Below, piece after piece: positions 36,009 to 43,784 of a stretch of 64,000 bases of DNA (positions are counted from its first letter, which is position 1; every line of letters begins with the position of its first letter). Position numbers and translations under genes: made by a program. The DNA comes from UBA7803 sp036381275 (GTDB lineage Bacteria; Pseudomonadota; Gammaproteobacteria; Pseudomonadales; Azotimanducaceae): the NCBI GenBank assembly GCA_036381275.1, contig DASVDC010000007.1, positions 1-64,000 of the forward strand, given 5' to 3'. The notes below the pieces were generated by a model. It did no database searches and had not been told where the DNA came from. It saw only the letters and a list, made by a program, of their open reading frames with translations.

Positions 36009-36492
36009 CGCGACAGTCTTCTTCCAGCGTGGCGACCAGGTCTTCGAACGCGGCCCGGTTGCTCTCGCTCATGTCCATCAGGATCCGGTGGGCTTCGATC
36101 ACCCGGTCGCGGATCTCCTCCTCGCTCGCCGCGCGGCAGTCGAGCTCACCGAGCTGCTCCGGGTGCTCGAGCGGCTCCTCCACCAGATCGAACACGTCGT
36201 CGAGCCCGGTGGTGACCAGAATCCGGGTGATCTCCGGTCGGGTCGAGACCAGTGTCGGCCGACAACCGAAACGCCGATCGGCCTGAATCGACAGCTTCGC
36301 GAGGAGCCCGAGCGCGGTGGAGTCGATGCTCTCGGTCTGAGCGAGATCCACCACCACCGATCGGAAGCCGCTGTCCGCGAACATCCGGTCCAGAAAGTCG
36401 TCGACCGCGGTGCACAGGGTGAGGCGAACGTCCCCCTGGAACATCAGCACGTACACGCCCTGATGGTCACCGACCAGAATACGACCACGCAC
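35974..36492 (-). CDS. STAS-domain anti-sigma-factor-antagonist-like protein
   Basis: Protein of 172 residues from GTG 36492, three bases before which the phosphatase gene ends; the ribosome site GAGGGAGAG lies inside that gene. Residues 1-100 form a STAS domain (VYVLMFQGDVRLTLC; SVVVDLAQTESIDSTALGLLAKL), where the Ser of SIDSTALG is the usual phosphorylation site. The C-terminal ~70 residues are an acidic helical extension. Such proteins are switched by a kinase and a SpoIIE-type phosphatase, the latter being the gene just upstream. The downstream target is not encoded nearby. Confidence 0.85.
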   Translation of the reverse strand: MRGRILVGDHQGVYVLMFQGDVRLTLCTAVDDFLDRMFADSGFRSVVVDLAQTESIDSTALGLLAKLSIQADRRFGCRPTLVSTRPEITRILVTTGLDDVFDLVEEPLEHPEQLGELDCRAASEEEIRDRVIEAHRILMDMSESNRAAFEDLVATLEEDCRATAPVRRRAWR

Positions 36493-36494
36493 TG

Positions 36495-37607
36495 CTAACT
36501 CTCCCTCTGCACCAGCAGGCACGTCATGTCGTCCGGCCGGTTACCGCTGTGGGGGTCTATTCCCAGAAGCCCCCAGATCTCCTCGATTGTGGTTCCTTCC
36601 CGCGCGGCGCCGAGCAGGCGCCGCTCCCTCTCCGCCATGTCCCGGGTGCCCATCAGCTCCAGCACCCCATCGGAAAACATCACCAGTTTGTCGCCCGGCG
36701 CCATGCCGATCGATCGCGGGTCGTAGCGCACTTCGTCGAACAATCCGACCGGCTTGCCGCGCTGCTCGACGAAGCCGCTGCGGCCCCCGGTCGACAGGAT
36801 CGCGGGAGGATAATGCCCCCCGTTCACCAAGTGAACCCGCCCCGTCTCGAGGTCCCCGACCCCGAGGATCAGCGCGACGTGCTTGTCGATTTTCTGCTCG
36901 AGCAGCTCCCGGTTGATCCATTCCAGGATCTCGCCGGGGGCGCTCAGCATGCTGGGCCGGATCTCCCGGCGCAGCCGCCGGGAGAAGTTCTTCAGCAAGA
37001 CCGTCACGAAGGCCGACGAGGCGCCGTGGCCGGCGACGTCGGCGATGTAGAACGCGAAGTAGCGGTCGCCGATGCCGAAGTAGTCGACGAAGTCGCCGCA
37101 CAGGATCAGCGCCGGCAGCACGTGGTGTTGCAGGCGGAAGCCGTCGATCGCCATCGGGCTCGGCGGCAGCATGCCGAGCTGGATGTAGCGCCCGGCCCGC
37201 TGGTCGAGCTCGAATTCCGCCACCATCCGCGACAGGTGCTGCTCGGCATCCGACGCGCTCGCGGCGCGGCGCGCGCGGATCGCACCGAGCCGCTCGGCGA
37301 GCTGCTCCGCCGGCATCGGCCGCGGCCAGAAGTCGCTCACGCCCGCCCGCAGGGCCTCCAGCAGCGAATCCGCGTCCGGCGCCCCTTCACCGCTCAGGAT
37401 CACCGGCAGGCGCGGGTGCGCGGCGAGCACGGCCCTGGCCTGCTCCAGGTCCGCGACGATGACCGCGTCGGGAAGGGTGTGCTCGCAGAGGTCCATGACG
37501 GCCGGCAGATCCTTCGCCGGAAACACCGAGTAGCCGAGCTGGCGGAGTGATTCGAGAAGCGATGTCGGGGGCTCCTCTCCCTCGGCACCGGCCAGCACCA
37601 GGCTCAT
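36495..37607 (-). CDS. SpoIIE/RsbU-type PP2C phosphatase with degenerate receiver domain
   Basis: Two-domain protein of 370 residues from ATG 37607. Residues 1-110 resemble a response-regulator receiver but lack a clear acidic pocket, and the usual phospho-acceptor and Lys positions are not evident (PDAVIVADLEQ; RPMP where KP is usual). Residues 140-370 form a SpoIIE phosphatase: LCGDFVDYF, YIADVAGHGASSAF, LVNGGHYPPAIL, LVMFSDGVLELM and NRPDDMTCLLV carry the metal-binding Asp/Gly motifs. Its probable substrate is the phosphorylated STAS protein encoded two bases downstream. The signal is unknown. Confidence 0.87.
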   Translation of the reverse strand: MSLVLAGAEGEEPPTSLLESLRQLGYSVFPAKDLPAVMDLCEHTLPDAVIVADLEQARAVLAAHPRLPVILSGEGAPDADSLLEALRAGVSDFWPRPMPAEQLAERLGAIRARRAASASDAEQHLSRMVAEFELDQRAGRYIQLGMLPPSPMAIDGFRLQHHVLPALILCGDFVDYFGIGDRYFAFYIADVAGHGASSAFVTVLLKNFSRRLRREIRPSMLSAPGEILEWINRELLEQKIDKHVALILGVGDLETGRVHLVNGGHYPPAILSTGGRSGFVEQRGKPVGLFDEVRYDPRSIGMAPGDKLVMFSDGVLELMGTRDMAERERRLLGAAREGTTIEEIWGLLGIDPHSGNRPDDMTCLLVQRES

Positions 37608-37736
37608 CAATCTAGGGGTGGAATGCCAACATTGATGGGATGCGAACCCTACTCCTGTCGCAGGGGGATGACAAGCTACCCGGGAATCGACCCGCCGGGC
37701 GGGGGCGGGCTGACGCCCGTCCCCCGCCGGCTTGCG

Positions 37737-40700
37737 CTACAGCGTCTGGTGAAGGCGCAGATACAGCATCCGGCCTCGGACGTCGTGGACGAAGGTTTCT
37801 ATCCCTCCCAGGTTGAAGATCGGTTCCGGGAATTCGTCGAAGATGTTGGTCCCCCCGATCTCGAGGGTGGTGGCGCCGCCGCCGATCAGCCCGTTGAACG
37901 TGTACTTGTAGTTGAGATCGACGTAGGTGATGTCGTCCACCCGATCCGAGCCGCCGCGCAGCCCATGCAGCGTCTGCAGACCCGCCGAGTTGAACTGCAG
38001 ATCGAAGCCGTCGATCCAGCGCACGCGGAGTCGCGCGGCGTGGTTGCCGAGAAACCAGTTGATCGTGCCGTTCACCCGCCACTCCGGCAGCGGCGGAATC
38101 TCCGCAACCTGCTCGTTCTGCTTACCCACGCCGTCGCCGCTGTCCTCGGGGTCACCGGTGCCGAGGTCGTAGGTGTACTTGTCGGCAAAGGTCGCATTCA
38201 CACCGAACGTGAACGTACCGAACCGATCGAACGCCAGGTTGTACTGCCCGTAGAAGTCCCAGGCCGCGTGCTCCATCTCCTGCGCGTTCAATTGCTCGAT
38301 GATCACCCGCGTCACCACGCCGGTGGAATCACGGAAGATCTTCGGCTCGTTGTTCGCGATCCAGGCCGCCACGTCGGCGGGGTCGTTCGGGTCGTTGCCC
38401 GCATCGAGGAAGCTCTGGAAGCTCGCCCGCAGCACGTTGTTGCCGGTCTCCTCGGCGATCCGGTCCTCGAAATGGTAGTTGGCGTAGTCGATACCGAAGG
38501 TCAGGTCGCCGTCGAGCAGGTTCAGCGAGACGCCGATGTTGTAGGTCTCCGCCTGCTCGGGTGCCAGGTCCGGGTTACCGCTGACACAGGCTACGCGGAA
38601 CGTGGCCGAAATGTCTCCCGTGAGCGGGTCGGACATGGTCTGCAGCCCGCAGACTTCCGTGGCGAACTGCTGCTCCAGGGTGGGGGCGATGAAGGCGGTA
38701 CCCCAGGACGCCCGCACCGACAGGATGTCCAGCGGCTGCCACAGTGCCGCGAATTTGGGATCGAACGAGTCGCCGATCGAGCCGCCGTAATCCGAGTAGC
38801 GGCCGGCGAGGGTCAGCTCGAGCGTCTCGTGCGCCGGTACCGCGAACTCGTAATAGGCGGACCAGACGTCCTGATCGGCCTTCCAGTCGAACGCGCAGCC
38901 GCCCTCGTGCCAGTCGCAGCGGTTGCGGCCGGTGCTCTCGTCGACGTCCTGTTCCTCCTTGCGGTACTCGGCCCCGAACGCGGCCTGGACCATGCCCGCC
39001 GGCAGCTCGAACAGATCGCCGCTGGCCAGCAGATCGGCCCCCCAGAACTCGGTGTCCGTAACCTGGTGCGATTGGATGTTCACCGCATCGAGCACCTCCA
39101 CCGGGTTCGGGAAGTCCGGCGTGCCGGTGTGCTCACAGATCCGGTTCTCGCAATGCAGCGCCTGAGTCGCGAACGGATTCCAGTATTGCGGGCCGGTGGG
39201 ACCGCTGGCGCTGGAATCGGGTATCGCGACCAGCTCTCCACGCAGCCCCGCCTCGAGCGCGTTCTGGCTGGTGTTCTTCTCTTCGAGCACGAGATGGCCG
39301 CGAGCCGCGATCGCGGTCGCCTGAAGCTCCCAACTGCTGTCGGGAATGCGCACCCGCAGGGTGTCGCTGACCCGGAAGGTGATGGAATCGAACGAAGCGT
39401 TCCCGGTGTTGGAACCGTCCTCGTTCAATGAGGTCGGCTGATTCGCCCCCGGGACGAGGCCGGTCTTGCTGAAGATCCGGAGCGCCACCACGTCGACGTC
39501 CTCGTTGAACGGGATGCCGGAGGCCGGATCGGTGCCCGCGACGATCACGTCCGGGACGCCGTCGCCATTGACGTCATCGGTGCCGCGGTCGGGAATGCCG
39601 TCGCCGTTCGCATCCTGCGCGTACAGCGGCGTCCCGTCAGCGGTCATCGCACGGAACGGGTTGCCGGGATGATCACCGAGCACGATCGGGAACTCTTCGG
39701 TACGTCCGCCGGGATTCTGGGGCGAGCCCCGGCTGTCGGCGGTCAGCCGCGATGCCACCAGGTCGAACTCGTTGCTGACGTACTCGTTGAACTCGTACTG
39801 GAAGTTCACGTACGCGCTCATCTTCTCCTGCGGGTTGATGTAGTTCCACATCTCCCCGAAGAAGAACGCGCACTCTTCGTTCGCCGCCGGGTTGGTCGCG
39901 GCCTGTATCCCGGGCGGAAGCCCCAGCGCCCATTCCGTCGCGGTGTGCGGCGAGCCCGTGAGGAAGTTGCCCTTCTTGCCGACGTCGGTGCCGCCAGGGC
40001 CGATGTCGGTCGCGACACCGCACCCGGGATCACGCTTCACGTCGCTGCCGACAATGGCGCCGGTCTCGTCCCGCACGGGGACCAGCCAGGTGCCGGGGTT
40101 GCCGGTGCTCGACATCGCGAAGCCTTCCCGCAGGAACTCCGGACGCTCCGTCTGCTCCAGCGTGCTCCGCGTGCTGTACGACCCGGCGACCACGAAGTGG
40201 CCGTTGGAGGTCTCACTGCCGACGATGAACTCGTACATCTCCTCGTCGAAGTCGTTGCCGTCGTCCTGCTGGTAGAAAACCGAGAGTTCCGCGCCGGTGA
40301 AATCCTTGCGCGGCACCACGTTCACCACACCGGCCACCGCATCCGTCCCGTAGGTCGCCGACGCCCCGTCCTTCAGGATGTCGATACGGCCGATCGCGAT
40401 CTGCGGCAGCGCATTGTTCAGGTTGGTACCCACGCCGCGCTTACCGTCCAGCAGGTTGAGAGTGGCACGCTCACCCAGGCCGCGCAGGTTGGGCGCTGAA
40501 TCCGTGCCGATCTGCGGCCGCGCCGCGTACGTATTCGTCTGGAAGTCGGTCCCGTAGTTGAACGTCTGGTTGACCAGCACTTCGCCCAGGTTCGGCGTTG
40601 CGTTGGACGATATGTCTTCCTGGTCCACCACCGTCAGCGGCGACGAGGAGTCGAAGCTGTCCCGGCGGATCAGGGAGCCGGTGACGATGATCTCCTCGAT

Positions 40701-40793
40701 CGGTGCTTCCTGAGCGAGGACCGCGGGTGGCACGGAAAGAACGGGGACGAGCGGAAGCCACAGCGCTCGCCCCCATCGGGCTGGCTTGAACAT
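37737..40793 (-). CDS. Large TonB-dependent receptor
   Basis: Outer-membrane receptor of 1018 residues. I start at ATG 40793 (GGAGAGAG upstream) because a signal peptide (LWLPLVPVLSVPPAVLAQ) follows. TonB box-like PIEEIIVTGSLI, plug motifs LNLLDGKRGVGTNLN and DILKDGASATYGTDAVAGVVN, and a barrel ending in YLRLHQTL. Its size and the TGSLIRRDSFDSSSPL opening are those of receptors common in glycan-degrading gammaproteobacteria and sphingomonads. A loop segment VNGDGVPDV / DANGDGIPDRG resembles calcium-binding DxDGD turns. The substrate is unknown. It lies 192 bases downstream of mlaA and is probably transcribed separately. Confidence 0.86.
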   Translation of the reverse strand: MFKPARWGRALWLPLVPVLSVPPAVLAQEAPIEEIIVTGSLIRRDSFDSSSPLTVVDQEDISSNATPNLGEVLVNQTFNYGTDFQTNTYAARPQIGTDSAPNLRGLGERATLNLLDGKRGVGTNLNNALPQIAIGRIDILKDGASATYGTDAVAGVVNVVPRKDFTGAELSVFYQQDDGNDFDEEMYEFIVGSETSNGHFVVAGSYSTRSTLEQTERPEFLREGFAMSSTGNPGTWLVPVRDETGAIVGSDVKRDPGCGVATDIGPGGTDVGKKGNFLTGSPHTATEWALGLPPGIQAATNPAANEECAFFFGEMWNYINPQEKMSAYVNFQYEFNEYVSNEFDLVASRLTADSRGSPQNPGGRTEEFPIVLGDHPGNPFRAMTADGTPLYAQDANGDGIPDRGTDDVNGDGVPDVIVAGTDPASGIPFNEDVDVVALRIFSKTGLVPGANQPTSLNEDGSNTGNASFDSITFRVSDTLRVRIPDSSWELQATAIAARGHLVLEEKNTSQNALEAGLRGELVAIPDSSASGPTGPQYWNPFATQALHCENRICEHTGTPDFPNPVEVLDAVNIQSHQVTDTEFWGADLLASGDLFELPAGMVQAAFGAEYRKEEQDVDESTGRNRCDWHEGGCAFDWKADQDVWSAYYEFAVPAHETLELTLAGRYSDYGGSIGDSFDPKFAALWQPLDILSVRASWGTAFIAPTLEQQFATEVCGLQTMSDPLTGDISATFRVACVSGNPDLAPEQAETYNIGVSLNLLDGDLTFGIDYANYHFEDRIAEETGNNVLRASFQSFLDAGNDPNDPADVAAWIANNEPKIFRDSTGVVTRVIIEQLNAQEMEHAAWDFYGQYNLAFDRFGTFTFGVNATFADKYTYDLGTGDPEDSGDGVGKQNEQVAEIPPLPEWRVNGTINWFLGNHAARLRVRWIDGFDLQFNSAGLQTLHGLRGGSDRVDDITYVDLNYKYTFNGLIGGGATTLEIGGTNIFDEFPEPIFNLGGIETFVHDVRGRMLYLRLHQTL

Positions 40794-40985
40794 GGTGTCT
40801 CTCTCCATTGGACCGCCGCCTGTCGGCGGACGGCGTCTCCCCTGCACCGCGAAAACTGCGCGCTGCACCTTCGGTACGGGAGCGAGGCGAAACCTCCTCC
40901 CCAGACCGCCGGCGAATGGTATGTCCTCAGGAGAGAATCATCAATTCGCAAAACCCGTTCTAAACGGTTTGCGTTTTATAGCTTG

Positions 40986-41714
40986 TCAGAATTCCTCGTC
41001 GAGGAACGGGTCTTCCTCCACTTCGCCGTCGTTGATCTCGAATTCGCGGCTCTGCAGGTACGCATCGCGGATGAAAAGGTACCTGTCGCCCGAGATCAGC
41101 CGCTCCGAGGGAAGCAGGCCCGCACGGGAGTCCACCACCTCGACGGCGCCGACCGCGATCCGCGCCTCCACCGGATGAATCAGCCGCAGCGGGCTCAGGA
41201 ACCCGTTGACGACCATGCCGAGCGCGTGCGTCGTGGTGGCGGGACCGCGGAACGGGATCACCAGGAATCGGCCCTGGCCGCCGGACCAGACGGCGAACGT
41301 CTGCCCGAAATCCTCCTGCTGTGCCGGCAGGCCGCTCCCCCCGGCCACATCGAAGATGCCCGCGAGGCCCACCGTGCTGTTCACGACGAAGCGAGTGAGC
41401 TCGCTGAGGCCCCGCTTCGGCTTGCCCTGCAGGAGCTGGTTGGTGGCCGACAGCGGTGTGTACAGGTTGTCGAAGACGTTGCCGACGCGGCGCTGCACCG
41501 GATCCGGCGTGATCCGGTCGTACCCCTTCGCCACCGGGCGCAGGATCCGGCTGTCGAACCAGTCGTTGAACGCGAAAACCCGCCGGTTGAATTTTTCCCA
41601 CGGGTCCACGTCCTGCGCCGCCGCCGGCAGGCTCAATGCCGTGGCGGCCGAGGCGAGCAGCAACAATCCGACGGCCCGCGCACCGGCGCGGGGCAGCATA
41701 GGCGTCCACGTCAT
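40986..41714 (-). CDS. mlaA: MlaA/VacJ-family phospholipid-transport protein without lipobox
   Basis: MlaA extracts misplaced phospholipids from the outer leaflet of the outer membrane. This homologue has 242 residues: a signal peptide (VGLLLLASAATALSLPAAAQ), then the family start DPWEKFNRRVFAFNDWFD, VGNVFDNLYTP and QEDFGQTFAVW. MlaA is usually a lipoprotein, but no Cys is found around the predicted cleavage, so this one is probably not lipidated. It starts four bases after the hvfC stop, so it is translated with the hvf genes, an uncommon partner. The other mla genes are not in the window. Confidence 0.86.
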   Translation of the reverse strand: MTWTPMLPRAGARAVGLLLLASAATALSLPAAAQDVDPWEKFNRRVFAFNDWFDSRILRPVAKGYDRITPDPVQRRVGNVFDNLYTPLSATNQLLQGKPKRGLSELTRFVVNSTVGLAGIFDVAGGSGLPAQQEDFGQTFAVWSGGQGRFLVIPFRGPATTTHALGMVVNGFLSPLRLIHPVEARIAVGAVEVVDSRAGLLPSERLISGDRYLFIRDAYLQSREFEINDGEVEEDPFLDEEF

Positions 41715-41718
41715 GAGC

Positions 41719-42498
41719 TCACTTCTCCGGTTCGCTTCGGGTGCCGAGAACGATCTGCGCGTTGCGCAGCCGCGTGAGTGCGGCGAGCCCCTGCCGCCGT
41801 ACGGCGTCTGCTTCCATACCCTGCACTTCGTCCGCCAGCCGCGCCAGGACCTCGGCGCCGCACACCTTGCCTGGCTCGAGCCGTTCGAGCAAGGCCATGG
41901 TGAGCGTCCCCACCTCCATGAAGTGCACGGCGTCGTCCCGGCGCCGGTAGACGACGAGCTGGGTCGGCTGCTCCGGCGGCGTCTCGGGCTGAAAGCCCGG
42001 GCCGATCCGGTGCACCGGATAACGGTACGCGAGGCGCCGCATCAGCGGCGAGAGCACCGGGATCCCCGCCGCGAGATCCCCGTCCGGGTCGATGCCGTGC
42101 TCCGGAATCTCCTCTTCCGCAACCCCGAGCGCGAGCTCCACCCATTCGTAGTGACAGAGCTCGAGCAGGAAGGGCGGCACCTCGAGCGCCTCGTCCTCGG
42201 CGAGGAACGTCAGGAACTCCTGCGAGATCTCGAGGAAATACGGCGTGCTGCTGCCGTGCCGCTGCAGGAACGCCCGCACGAGGCCATACCAACGCTCGCC
42301 GGCCAGGATCGATCGGGCCACCGGAAACGCGCTCGCGAGCAGCTTTTCGACGTTGTTGTAGAAGAGCTCCACGTAGACCCGCATCCGCCGCGGGTCCACG
42401 TCCGCGGGCCGGGGTTGCCGGTCGGGGTCGCGAATGTGGGCGGCGAAATCGAGCTGCAGCGCCCGAAACGTCGGCAGGTTGTCACCCTGTCGCGACAC
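41719..42498 (-). CDS. hvfC: HvfC/BufC-type partner protein (DUF2063)
   Basis: Protein of 259 residues with the DUF2063 pattern at the N-terminus (RALQLDFAAHIRDP; MRVYVELFYNNVEKLLASAFP) and a C-terminal winged-helix-like part (LLERLEPGKVCGAEVLARLAD). In HvfABC and related clusters this protein binds the precursor and is required with the MNIO enzyme for modification. The start is GTG 42498, overlapping hvfB by 17 bases, and mlaA follows after four bases. The symbol is given by family and gene order. Confidence 0.85.
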   Translation of the reverse strand: MSRQGDNLPTFRALQLDFAAHIRDPDRQPRPADVDPRRMRVYVELFYNNVEKLLASAFPVARSILAGERWYGLVRAFLQRHGSSTPYFLEISQEFLTFLAEDEALEVPPFLLELCHYEWVELALGVAEEEIPEHGIDPDGDLAAGIPVLSPLMRRLAYRYPVHRIGPGFQPETPPEQPTQLVVYRRRDDAVHFMEVGTLTMALLERLEPGKVCGAEVLARLADEVQGMEADAVRRQGLAALTRLRNAQIVLGTRSEPEK

Positions 42499-43339
42499 GT
42501 CGGCAGGCGTTTCGCTGAGTTGCCCGGATCCGCTCGACCTCCCCGAGCAACTCCGCCATCGGCGGGAAGTTGAAGTCGCGCTCGAGCAGCGTCGGCAGCA
42601 CGCCCCAGGTGCGGTACGCTTCGTCGAGCAGATCCCAGACCGGTTCGATCACCGGCGCGCCGTGGGTGTCGATGCGCAGGTCCTCGGCCTCGACGTAATG
42701 ACCTGCCGTGTGCACGTAGACGATGCGCGCGCCGTCCAGGCCGCGGATGAACGCGTGCGGGTCGTAGCCGTGATTGATGCTGTTCACGTAGACGTTGTTG
42801 ACGTCGAGCAGCAGGTCGCAGTCGGCTTCCGCGAGCACCGCGTTCACGAACTCGAGCTCGGAGAGCACCCGCCCCGGCGCCGCGTAGTACGACACGTGCT
42901 CGATGCCGATGCGCCGGCCGAGGATGTCCTGAGTCTCACGGATCCGGCGGGCTACGTGATGAACCGCCTCCTCCGTGAACGGGATCGGCATCAGATCGTA
43001 GAGGTGGCCCTTGTCGTCGCTGCAGTAGCTGAGATGCTCGGTGTAGCAGCGCACGTCGTGCCGGTCGAGGAACTCGCGCACCGCTTCCAGCAGCGTTCGA
43101 TCGAGCGGCGCAGGGCCGCCGAGAGAGAGCGAAAGCCCGTGGCAGACCAGCGGGAACCGTTCGGTGATCGCCCGGAACGCGCGGCCGAAGCGGCCGCCGA
43201 CGCCGATCCAGTTCTCCGGCGCGACCTCGACGAAATCGACCGCGTCCTCGTCGAGCGCCGCGAATTCAGTGAGAAGCGCACGGCGCAGGCCGAGGCCTGC
43301 GCCCTGCACCGGCGGCTCGGTCAGGCGATGCCTCCACAC
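42482..43339 (-). CDS. hvfB: HvfB/BufB-type multinuclear non-heme iron oxidase (DUF692)
   Basis: MNIO enzyme of 285 residues with a TIM-barrel fold. Visible metal-site marks are VEVAPENWIG, VCHGLSLSLGG, YTEHLSYC, GIEHVSYYA, DVNNVYVNSINHGYD and VHTAGHY, supplying the His/Glu/Asp ligands of the iron centre. With HvfC, characterised relatives convert cysteines of the precursor to oxazolone-thioamide groups. GTG 43339 overlaps the hvfA end; a GTG at 43309 (VQGAGLGLRR) is a possible later start. The gene overlaps hvfA by 19 bases and hvfC by 17, so all three are translationally linked. Confidence 0.9.
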   Translation of the reverse strand: MWRHRLTEPPVQGAGLGLRRALLTEFAALDEDAVDFVEVAPENWIGVGGRFGRAFRAITERFPLVCHGLSLSLGGPAPLDRTLLEAVREFLDRHDVRCYTEHLSYCSDDKGHLYDLMPIPFTEEAVHHVARRIRETQDILGRRIGIEHVSYYAAPGRVLSELEFVNAVLAEADCDLLLDVNNVYVNSINHGYDPHAFIRGLDGARIVYVHTAGHYVEAEDLRIDTHGAPVIEPVWDLLDEAYRTWGVLPTLLERDFNFPPMAELLGEVERIRATQRNACRRVATG

Positions 43340-43617
43340 TTGCCTTCACCGCATTTGCCTTCGCCGCACTTGCCTTCGCCGTCCTTGTCGTCGCCGCCCT
43401 TGTCCTCGCCGCACTTCCCTTCGCCGTCCTTGCCCTCACCGCATTTGCCTTCACCGCACTTGCCCTCGCCGTCCGCGTTGGCGAGCAGGTCGTAGCCGGC
43501 ATCCAGCTCGTCGGCGCCGAACGGGTTGTCCTGCACGTCGGCGAAGGACACGCTCGCGATGGATGCGATGAACGCGGTGCCCACGGCCGCCGTGACGGGC
43601 TTCATTTTCTTCGACAT
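43321..43617 (-). CDS. hvfA: HvfA-type RiPP precursor with EGKCG repeats
   Basis: Small exported precursor of 98 residues. A signal peptide covers about residues 1-26 (AAVGTAFIASIASVSFA), a spacer covers 27-50, and nine pentapeptides cover 51-95: six EGKCG and three altered units (EGKDG, EDKGG, DDKDG). In characterised relatives each EGKCG cysteine is modified by HvfB/HvfC, giving a copper-binding secreted peptide (established for the family; not shown here). GAGGAGATCGGAGC precedes the ATG. The two genes downstream encode the modifying pair. The three units without Cys could not be modified in the same way. Confidence 0.9.
   Translation of the reverse strand: MSKKMKPVTAAVGTAFIASIASVSFADVQDNPFGADELDAGYDLLANADGEGKCGEGKCGEGKDGEGKCGEDKGGDDKDGEGKCGEGKCGEGKCGGIA
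43333..43467 (-). repeat. Nine tandem 15-base units inside hvfA
   Basis: The repeat encodes the pentapeptides of the precursor. Third positions differ between units (for example AAATGCGGT and AAGTGCGGC), so the array is old enough to have drifted and is under selection at protein level. Three central units have lost the Cys codon. Confidence 0.85.
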
Positions 43618-43784
43618 GCTCCGATCTCCTCTTCCCGGGACCTCCCCCGGTCGGTTGATGATGGGATGAGACGCCCGTCGCGTACCGCCCGTCAGGCGCC
43701 AGCGGGTCAGACCGGCGGCCCCACCCCGGGTTCCGCGCTGTCCGACAGCATGCTAATGCCCACCTCCGGCGGCGTCCATCGCGG

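Noticed and set aside
43333..43467. The hvfA repeat as a CRISPR-like or assembly artefact
   Set aside because: Units are 15 bases, in frame, with third-position drift, and encode the known EGKCG pattern next to its modifying genes.
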